This document shows, one piece after another, positions 7,499-12,553 of a stretch of DNA of 12,553 nucleotides. Made by a program: the position numbers and the translations under genes. This DNA is from Parvibaculum sp964560165 (GTDB lineage Bacteria; Pseudomonadota; Alphaproteobacteria; Parvibaculales; Parvibaculaceae): assembly GCA_964560165.1 (NCBI GenBank), contig CAZLLB010000081.1, positions 1 to 12,553 of the forward strand. The letters run 5' to 3'. The notes under the pieces are model-generated. The model was not told where the DNA came from and did no database searches. It saw only the letters and a program-made list of their open reading frames with translations. Within the stretch, counting starts at the first letter, position 1. The number at the start of each line of letters is the position of its first letter.

Positions 7499-8740
7499 TC
7501 AGCGCTGCGCCCTGCACACACGCGCCTCATATGCGCCCATCAAATCGGCCCAGAGCGCGGCACCCGCGCGCCGCGCGCCTTCGGGCCGCAGATGAACATG
7601 ATCGGGCCAGGCAAGCGGCGGTGTGGAACTGGCCCATTGGCTGATGCCGCATGGTCCCATGACGCGCGACCCGTCGATGAAGGCGGCCCCTGTGCGCGCC
7701 GCGACCTGCTTTTGAGCTTCGCGCAAGGGAGCGAGTTTCGGCGGCGTCACCCAACCATCGCCGCAAGCCCTGCCCGCCCCGGTCGTGCCGCGCGCGCGCC
7801 GCGCACCGTCGAAAGACCCGAGCACCACAATGGAAGCCTCTGGCGCAAGGCGCTTCAACCGCACAATCAGCGCCTCGAGGCGGGCCGCATAGGTCTTGAG
7901 ATTGAGCCCGTCATTGAAACCTTCATTGGTGCCATAGCCGAGCATGACGAGATCGGGCGCGAGCCGCGCAATCTGTTCGTCCACAATATCTGTGTCCCAA
8001 TGATCGACGATTGAGAGCGTGGCGCCCGAGATGCCATAGCTGTCATAGCGGATACCTGGCTTCGCCGTGAGCATCGCCCAGCCGAGCAAAGCGACCGGCC
8101 CATCGCCCGCGGGCGAGAGCGCAACGCGATGTGCCGATGCAGCAGGGACATGCAGACGCACCAGACCCGGCGACGACACGCGCGTTGAAAGCCGCAGCGG
8201 CGCGGCGTCGCCGATCGTCAGAAGCAATGCCCCGCTGGTAGGGCCACCTGCCGCGTCGATTTCGATCACATTGATGCCGTGTGGCGTCTGAAGCACGACC
8301 TCCGCGCTGCGACTTGCCGACGAAATGCGAAACCCTTCAACGCCGAACGGACCCGGCATGTTCCCCGTGAGGCTCGACGCGACGCGCCAGGGGCCGCTCA
8401 TCGTCACCGCATAGCCTTGCGGCGAAAAATATGGGTATGGCGAGCCCGGCGCGAGCCCACGCCCCGCATCGCCAAACGCGCCCTGCCACCGCGCACGCAA
8501 AACGCCCGTCATATGGTCAAGTGCGATATGGCTGTCACCGATATGCAGGATATTGACGGGGGTTTCGCGTGCGCCAGCCTTCAGCGCATCGAGTGCGGCG
8601 TAAAAATGCGCGAGCTTGGGTTGAGGCGCGGCGGGCGGACACCCGGGCGCGGCAGCGCAGGACGAAATCATGCCGGAAAAAAACAGCAGCGCAGCGAAAC
8701 CGCGCCAGCCCATGAGCCGCGAGACACGCCGCAAGCCCAT
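7499..8740 (-). CDS. SGNH-family lipoprotein, Ape1-like O-acetyl esterase/transferase candidate
   Basis: A 413-residue exported protein. The N-terminus has a hydrophobic stretch ending in the lipobox-like ISSC (25-28), so it is probably a lipoprotein anchored at C28. SGNH blocks: GDSH with nucleophile S70, GYGTNE with N272, and the catalytic pair D380/H383 in PDHVHLRPEG. Between blocks I and III lies about 110 residues (about 135-245) rich in beta-type sequence, suggesting an inserted beta-sandwich. GDSH, an insert and YGTNE together recall the Ape1 group of peptidoglycan O-acetyl esterases, whose SGNH fold carries a CBM35-like insert; this comparison is from memory. It may remove or transfer O-acetyl groups in the periplasm. 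The start ATG at 8740 lies 4 nt after the upstream TAG, so translation is coupled; ATG at 8713 is an alternative. Substrate is unproven. Confidence 0.9.
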   Translation of the reverse strand: MGLRRVSRLMGWRGFAALLFFSGMISSCAAAPGCPPAAPQPKLAHFYAALDALKAGARETPVNILHIGDSHIALDHMTGVLRARWQGAFGDAGRGLAPGSPYPYFSPQGYAVTMSGPWRVASSLTGNMPGPFGVEGFRISSASRSAEVVLQTPHGINVIEIDAAGGPTSGALLLTIGDAAPLRLSTRVSSPGLVRLHVPAASAHRVALSPAGDGPVALLGWAMLTAKPGIRYDSYGISGATLSIVDHWDTDIVDEQIARLAPDLVMLGYGTNEGFNDGLNLKTYAARLEALIVRLKRLAPEASIVVLGSFDGARRARGTTGAGRACGDGWVTPPKLAPLREAQKQVAARTGAAFIDGSRVMGPCGISQWASSTPPLAWPDHVHLRPEGARRAGAALWADLMGAYEARVCRAQR

Positions 8741-8744
8741 GGTC

Positions 8745-9839
8745 CTAACGCGTGACGCCGCCGGACCAACGCCAGTCGTCGCTGCGGCCGGGACGGCCTT
8801 CCGCCACATCATAAATTTGCGCCTTCAGTCCAATGGAGGTCACCGAATCTGCTGTGCTGCCCGAAGCTTCCGCAGCCGCCGAAGAGACGGCCTCCGCCGA
8901 GGCATTGGCAATGACAGCGCCGCCCTCGACATCGCTCACGATCTTGCCGCCGACGGCGCGCGCCAGCAATTCATAACCCTGCATCGAGAAATGGATACCG
9001 TCCTCGGCGCGCAGCAGACGCTTGCGCCCCATCGCATCAAGACCGTAGGCGGAATAATTCCCCGCCTTGTCGGTCATCAGATTATGTGTCGGCACGAAGG
9101 TGACGCCGTTTGCCGCCGCGCGCGCCTTGAAAATGCTGGTGAAGCTCTTCATGTCGCTCTCGAAACCGGCACTGCGCATCACCGGCAGGCCCACCCAATA
9201 AATGGTCGCGCCCGAGGCTTTCAGCGTCGCGGTGAAATCGTCAACGCGCGCGTTATACACTTCGCGCCATTTCGGCTGGAAGAGGCCATAGCGCGCGCCG
9301 TCATCGACAATGGTTTGCCGATCGTTGGTGCCGATGATGACGACGGCAATGTCGATGCGCGTGTCAGCCGCCGCCTCGCGAACGCCCTCGCTCCAGTCGT
9401 AATAGTCCTTGCGCACAAAGCCTGTGGCAACACGCGACTTGCGGATGACATTGAAGCGCTTGTCCTTGCGCAGCATGTGATAGAGCCCCGCCCAGAGCCC
9501 GTCGCCCAGAGAGTCGCCGAAGACGACGATATTGAGCTTGGTCTTGGTGGCGCGAGGCTTCGCCGCGACCGGCACAGCGACTGCCGCAGGCGCGATGACG
9601 GAAACAGGCGCGGGAGCGGGTGCGGCAATCGGCACGGGCGCAGGCATGGGCAAGGGCGCCGTCAGCGCCGCCTCATTGACGGGACGGGCGGGGACCGCCT
9701 GCGCAGGTGCTTTCAACACGCCTGTGGGCGCCCCAAGCTGTGGCGGCAGCAGGGATAGCGGTTGAGCGGCCGCAACGTCGGCAAGGAAAACCAGCGCGAA
9801 GGCGGCTAGAAGAAGACGCATAGGGATTGTCACGGCCAC
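8745..9839 (-). CDS. Secreted DUF459-type SGNH hydrolase-like protein
   Basis: A 364-residue exported protein if started at GTG 9839, chosen because GAGGG lies 5 nt upstream; ATG at 9821 (358 residues) is the alternative. Numbering here is from 9839. A signal peptide covers about 1-25 (MRLLLAAFALVFLADVAAA), with likely cleavage before QPLSLLP. A proline/alanine-rich linker (about 36-96) leads to the SGNH domain: GDSLGDG with nucleophile S110, GTNDRQ with N172, and DGIH with D280 and H283. The blocks VVFGDSLGDGLWAGL and DGIHFSMQGYELLA match DUF459, a group common in Rhizobiales and often found beside MBOAT genes (family knowledge from memory). The C-terminal 60 residues are alanine/serine-rich and poorly conserved in look. 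It may be the extracytoplasmic acyl-transfer partner of the MBOAT enzyme. It is the first gene of the cluster and couples to the next. Confidence 0.9.
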   Translation of the reverse strand: MAVTIPMRLLLAAFALVFLADVAAAQPLSLLPPQLGAPTGVLKAPAQAVPARPVNEAALTAPLPMPAPVPIAAPAPAPVSVIAPAAVAVPVAAKPRATKTKLNIVVFGDSLGDGLWAGLYHMLRKDKRFNVIRKSRVATGFVRKDYYDWSEGVREAAADTRIDIAVVIIGTNDRQTIVDDGARYGLFQPKWREVYNARVDDFTATLKASGATIYWVGLPVMRSAGFESDMKSFTSIFKARAAANGVTFVPTHNLMTDKAGNYSAYGLDAMGRKRLLRAEDGIHFSMQGYELLARAVGGKIVSDVEGGAVIANASAEAVSSAAAEASGSTADSVTSIGLKAQIYDVAEGRPGRSDDWRWSGGVTR

Positions 9840-9844
9840 GCTGA

Positions 9845-9849
9845 CCCTC
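9845..9849 (-). promoter_or_regulatory. Ribosome binding site of the DUF459 gene
   Basis: GAGGG on the minus strand lies 5 nt before the GTG at 9839 and 23 nt before the ATG at 9821. It supports the GTG. The rest of the 165-nt space to the VWA gene (9840-10004) shows no clear terminator and only a poor TTGGCA/GATAAG promoter-like pair with 15-nt spacing, so read-through from the MoxR/VWA genes is possible. Confidence 0.45.
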
Positions 9850-10004
9850 AAACAAAGGAAGCGGCGGGCGCGCAAAACGACCCGTCTGAAAATGGTGCTG
9901 TTGAAGCCCCCCGATGCAGGCCTCATGCCTCGATCTGGCGGGAACAAACGCGCCAAAACGGGACAAGCCACCTTATCGGAGGCTGACGGGCCTGCCAATC
10001 GGAC

Positions 10005-11444
10005 TCAGCTGGCGTGGCGCAAAAGCTCGGAAACGACCCGTTCGAGATCTTTCAGCGAAGCGCAGGTCTTGGCGCTGTCGCAATAGGGCTGCAACCGCTT
10101 CATCTCGCTATCGCCCGAATTCCACATGCTTTGCTGCTCGGGATTGAGCCAGATAACGCGGCGGGCGCGGGCATGGATTTTTTTCAGAATGTCGCTGCGC
10201 GGATTGCCGTAATTCGAGCGCGCATCGCCAAGGATCAGCACGGTGGTGCGATGATCGACGTCATCGAGTGCCAGCCGCTCGAAATCGACAAAAGCCTGAC
10301 CGTAATCCGTCGAGCCGCCGCCATGTTCACGCAACGCATTTGTAATCGCGTCCTCGATCTTTCGCGTCGCCTCGAACATCTCCGTCGTCTCGCCGAGCTG
10401 GCCCGAAAAAGCGAAGGAGCGCACGCGCGGCAGAACCTCCTGAATGCTGTAGAGGAACATCAGCAGAAAGCGCGCAACCTGCGCGACCGAACCCGAGACG
10501 TCGCAGATCGCCATGACCTTTGGGCGGTCGATTTTTTGCTGCTTCCATATCGTGCGGAACAACAACCCGTCGAATTCGACATTGGCGCGAATGGTGCGGC
10601 GGATGTCGAGCTGGCCGCGCTTATCGACCTTCTTGCGCCGCGAATGAAGTGAGACGAGACGCTTGGCCATCTTGGCGACAAGGCCGTGCATGATCTTCAT
10701 GTCACGCCGGTCGATATTGCCAAGCCGCACCTGAGAGAGCACTTCCTCGCGCAACTGACGGCCCGAATTGGCGGTGAAGATTTCGAGCTGCTTTTCGACA
10801 TAATCGCGCACATCGGCGCGCAACTGGTCGCGCAAACCCCGCAAGGCATCGGCGCGGCCCTGTTCGCCGCGATCTTCGCGCCGCTCGATCTCATCCTGAA
10901 GCTCGTTGAGCCCCATGAACTCCATCATGCGTCGTACATACATGCCGCGCTGGGTGAAGAGACGAATGCGATTGAGCTGCACCTGCCGCGCCGCCTCGGC
11001 CAGCGCCATCTGCAACGCCGCCTGATCGCCGCTTTCGAGCATCTGAACGAGGTCTTGGGCGCTCGGAATATCGCCGGAGGGCTCCCCCTCCATGCCGCCA
11101 CCGCCCGGCCCCGGCATGCCACCAGACTGGCCCTGGCTCGCATTCTCACTATCGGCCTCATTGTCGGCCGCCTCGCCCTCGCCCGGCTCGCTCTCCTCGC
11201 CTGCCTCGCCTTGTCCGCGCGCCTTGAACTGATCAAAGGCAAAGAAACGGTCGAAGGTTTCGCCGAAGGCTTCCTTCTCGTCCTGGCTCTTGGCTAGCAC
11301 CTGAGACAGCCCATCACGCAGCCGCGCCCGATCATCAAGGCCGACAAGCCCGACGACATTGCCGGCATCAATGGATTCCGAGGTGGAGACGCGCACATCG
11401 GCTGCGCGCAACGCCCGGATGAAATCGCCGAGTACTTCGGTCAT
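10005..11444 (-). CDS. CoxE-like von Willebrand factor A domain protein
   Basis: A 479-residue cytoplasmic protein of the VWA_CoxE family. Such proteins act with a MoxR AAA+ ATPase, which is encoded directly upstream here, in activating or remodelling client proteins; CoxE/CoxD mature carbon monoxide dehydrogenase in some bacteria. The C-terminal VWA domain (about 307-475) has the complete metal-ion-dependent adhesion site: DVSGS (315-319), T379 in GGGSTDYG and D407 in ILGDARSNYG. Residues about 75-125 form an acidic, glycine-rich low-complexity linker, followed by a helical region rich in charged residues (about 127-275). No signal peptide or membrane segment is seen. The start ATG at 11444 has GGGAA 7 nt upstream. 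It is 71 nt from the MoxR gene, with a palindromic repeat in between. No CO dehydrogenase or other metalloenzyme genes are in the window, so the client is unknown. Confidence 0.93.
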   Translation of the reverse strand: MTEVLGDFIRALRAADVRVSTSESIDAGNVVGLVGLDDRARLRDGLSQVLAKSQDEKEAFGETFDRFFAFDQFKARGQGEAGEESEPGEGEAADNEADSENASQGQSGGMPGPGGGGMEGEPSGDIPSAQDLVQMLESGDQAALQMALAEAARQVQLNRIRLFTQRGMYVRRMMEFMGLNELQDEIERREDRGEQGRADALRGLRDQLRADVRDYVEKQLEIFTANSGRQLREEVLSQVRLGNIDRRDMKIMHGLVAKMAKRLVSLHSRRKKVDKRGQLDIRRTIRANVEFDGLLFRTIWKQQKIDRPKVMAICDVSGSVAQVARFLLMFLYSIQEVLPRVRSFAFSGQLGETTEMFEATRKIEDAITNALREHGGGSTDYGQAFVDFERLALDDVDHRTTVLILGDARSNYGNPRSDILKKIHARARRVIWLNPEQQSMWNSGDSEMKRLQPYCDSAKTCASLKDLERVVSELLRHAS

Positions 11445-11472
11445 GGTTGTGTTCCCGTCACCGTGTCTTCGC

Positions 11473-11502
11473 CGTCATGCCCGCATGAAGCAGGGCATGA
11501 CG
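11473..11502. repeat. Intergenic palindromic element (GTCATGCCC type)
   Basis: CGTCATGCCC at 11473-11482 and its exact reverse complement GGGCATGACG at 11493-11502 flank a 10-nt spacer, GCATGAAGCA, giving a 10-bp stem. Palindromes starting with GTCATGCCC or similar are, from memory, abundant between genes in Rhizobiales genomes. The T-rich stretch lies on the 5' side for minus-strand transcription, so it is not a terminator for the MoxR gene. As RNA it could influence the MoxR-to-VWA expression ratio or mRNA decay. Confidence 0.75.
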
Positions 11503-11515
11503 ATCAAAAAAACAC

Positions 11516-12457
11516 TCACCCTGCCGCTTGCAGCGCTTTCGTCGTTAGCGTGTTGACTTCCGCATCCACATTCTCAATGTCGTCCTGGAACTTCAGCAAC
11601 ACGTTCAGTGTGCGCCGCACAAGCTCTGCATCAAGCTCGCGCGCGTGAAGCAGCACCAAAGTCCGCGCCCAGTCGATCGTCTCGCTGACCGCCGGTTGCT
11701 TCTTCAGATCGAGTTCGCGCAAGCCTTGCACGAAAGCGACGAGCTGCTTGCGCAACCGCTCTTCGACTTCGGGCACGCGCGAGCGGATGATGCGCTGCTC
11801 GAGCGCCGTGTCGGGGAACGGAATATGGAGATGCAGGCAACGCCGCTTCAGCGCGTCGCCAATCTCGCGCGTATTGTTGGAAGTGAGGAAGACGATGGGC
11901 GCCGTGCGCGCCTTGATCGTGCCGAGTTCGGGAATTGAAATCTGATAGTCCGAAAGAATTTCGAGCAAGAAAGCCTCGAATTCATCGTCGGATTTATCCA
12001 ACTCGTCGATCAGCAGCACCGCACCGCCGGGCTGCCAGAGCGCCTTCAGCAAGGGGCGCGGCTCCAGAAATTCCTCGCTGAAAAACGTGTCGTCGAAATC
12101 ATGCAGGCGCGCGATGGACTCTTTCAAGCCCTGAGCGCCCGCCATCAGATCGCCGAGCTTTTCCTTCAGCACCTGCGTATAGAGAAGCTGCTTGCCATAT
12201 TTCCACTCATAAAGCGCCTTGGCTTCGTCAAGCCCCTCATAGCACTGGAGGCGGATCAGCGGCTTGCCGACAAGCTCCGCCGTCGCCTTGGCAAGCTCGG
12301 TCTTGCCCACGCCGGGAGGGCCTTCGACGAGAAGCGGCTTTTGCAGCCGTTCGGCCAGAAAAATGGAAGTTGCGATGCTCGCATTGCAGATATAGCCGCC
12401 GCGCTCAAAGCCCTGCTGGATCGAGGCAATAGCGGCTTCCGCGCTTCCCTCGTTCAC
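11516..12457 (-). CDS. MoxR-family AAA+ ATPase
   Basis: A 313-residue cytoplasmic AAA+ ATPase, expected to work as a chaperone-like motor together with the VWA protein encoded next. Seen: Walker A GPPGVGKT (46-53, K52), Walker B LLIDE (148-152), sensor 1 SNN (193-195), and the arginine-finger region DALKRRC (201-207). The length fits the short MoxR class. Two starts are possible: TTG at 12478 (320 residues), without a ribosome binding site, and GTG at 12457, preceded by AAGGA at 10 nt. The GTG is preferred, and gives an N-terminus as short as is usual in the family. The sequence is closest in type to the CoxD-like group beside CoxE proteins, but without cox structural genes the symbol is withheld. 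It is the first gene of the minus-strand run inside the window; the upstream 96 nt shows no convincing promoter. Confidence 0.93.
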   Translation of the reverse strand: MNEGSAEAAIASIQQGFERGGYICNASIATSIFLAERLQKPLLVEGPPGVGKTELAKATAELVGKPLIRLQCYEGLDEAKALYEWKYGKQLLYTQVLKEKLGDLMAGAQGLKESIARLHDFDDTFFSEEFLEPRPLLKALWQPGGAVLLIDELDKSDDEFEAFLLEILSDYQISIPELGTIKARTAPIVFLTSNNTREIGDALKRRCLHLHIPFPDTALEQRIIRSRVPEVEERLRKQLVAFVQGLRELDLKKQPAVSETIDWARTLVLLHARELDAELVRRTLNVLLKFQDDIENVDAEVNTLTTKALQAAG

Positions 12458-12467
12458 GCTTGAATTA

Positions 12468-12472
12468 TCCTT
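12468..12472 (-). promoter_or_regulatory. Ribosome binding site of the MoxR gene
   Basis: AAGGA on the minus strand lies 10 nt before GTG 12457. The competing TTG at 12478 has no purine-rich site before it. The spacing is slightly long, so the choice is moderate. Confidence 0.45.
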
Positions 12473-12553
12473 GTTCAATTTCGTTCGAGGAGCGTTTAAC
12501 GCCGCCCCTTCCCTGCTTTATTCGGTTCCAATTGGGCTATAGGGTAGCACTTA

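Noticed and set aside
8741..8812. Extension of the SGNH lipoprotein upstream to ATG 8812.
   Set aside because: It would overlap the end of the DUF459 gene and bury the signal peptide 25 residues in; ATG 8740 gives a normal lipoprotein signal.
8670..9758. Long plus-strand open frame (362 codons) antisense to the DUF459 gene.
   Set aside because: Arginine/histidine/glycine-rich composition without domain signals, opposite a gene with clear SGNH blocks and a signal peptide.
9840..9998. Extension of the DUF459 protein to 9998.
   Set aside because: The added residues would precede a clean signal peptide and show no conserved features; a ribosome binding site supports 9839.
12498..12529. EcfG-type general stress promoter upstream of the MoxR gene: GGAAC and CGTT on the minus strand.
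   Set aside because: The two elements are 23 nt apart, well beyond the 16-19 nt spacing of this promoter class.
12530..12537. Short palindromic area CCAATTGG near the window end as an operator.
   Set aside because: An 8-bp palindrome is expected by chance, and nothing else supports an operator there.

Overview
This window reads as a chromosomal segment of an alphaproteobacterium, most likely of the order Hyphomicrobiales (Rhizobiales). The basis is a GC-rich sequence, closely packed genes with several GTG starts, an alphaproteobacterial-type gltB-gltD pair, a DUF459 SGNH protein beside an MBOAT gene, a TTAACCAT motif, and a GTCATGCCC-type intergenic palindrome. The genus cannot be named from the sequence alone. 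There are no rRNA, tRNA, IS or CRISPR features.

Plus strand, 1-5472. The window opens inside gltB (C-terminal part of the large subunit of NADPH glutamate synthase). gltD (small subunit) follows after 4 nt. gltD contains a run of 10 N, an assembly gap, and the reading frame differs on its two sides. A strong intrinsic terminator closes the gltBD transcript. A hybrid sensor histidine kinase with a periplasmic Cache-like sensor domain, HAMP, PAS, HisKA, HATPase and a C-terminal receiver follows. No separate response regulator lies nearby. The kinase meets the minus-strand genes head to head with only 2 bp between stop codons, and its best terminator lies inside the converging gene.

Minus strand, 12457 down to 5475. 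Transcription runs right to left: a MoxR-family AAA+ ATPase; a CoxE-like von Willebrand factor A protein; a secreted DUF459/SGNH protein; an SGNH lipoprotein resembling Ape1-type O-acetyl esterases; an MBOAT acyltransferase (AlgI/PatA/DltB type); and a 131-residue single-pass membrane protein. The last four look like an envelope O-acylation module. The MBOAT would carry acyl groups across the inner membrane, and the two extracytoplasmic SGNH proteins would transfer or remove them. The substrate (peptidoglycan, capsule, lipopolysaccharide or other glycan) cannot be read from the sequence. The MoxR/VWA pair is a known chaperone-like partnership, here without any recognisable client metalloenzyme in the window.

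No gene-free stretch exceeds about 170 nt. The intergenic regions hold one intrinsic terminator, a palindromic repeat with a possible half-copy elsewhere, a weak promoter candidate and a CtrA-like half-site. The most interesting parts are the four-gene O-acylation module, with its unusual split between membrane anchor and catalytic SGNH proteins, and the terminator embedded in the coding sequence of the convergent gene.
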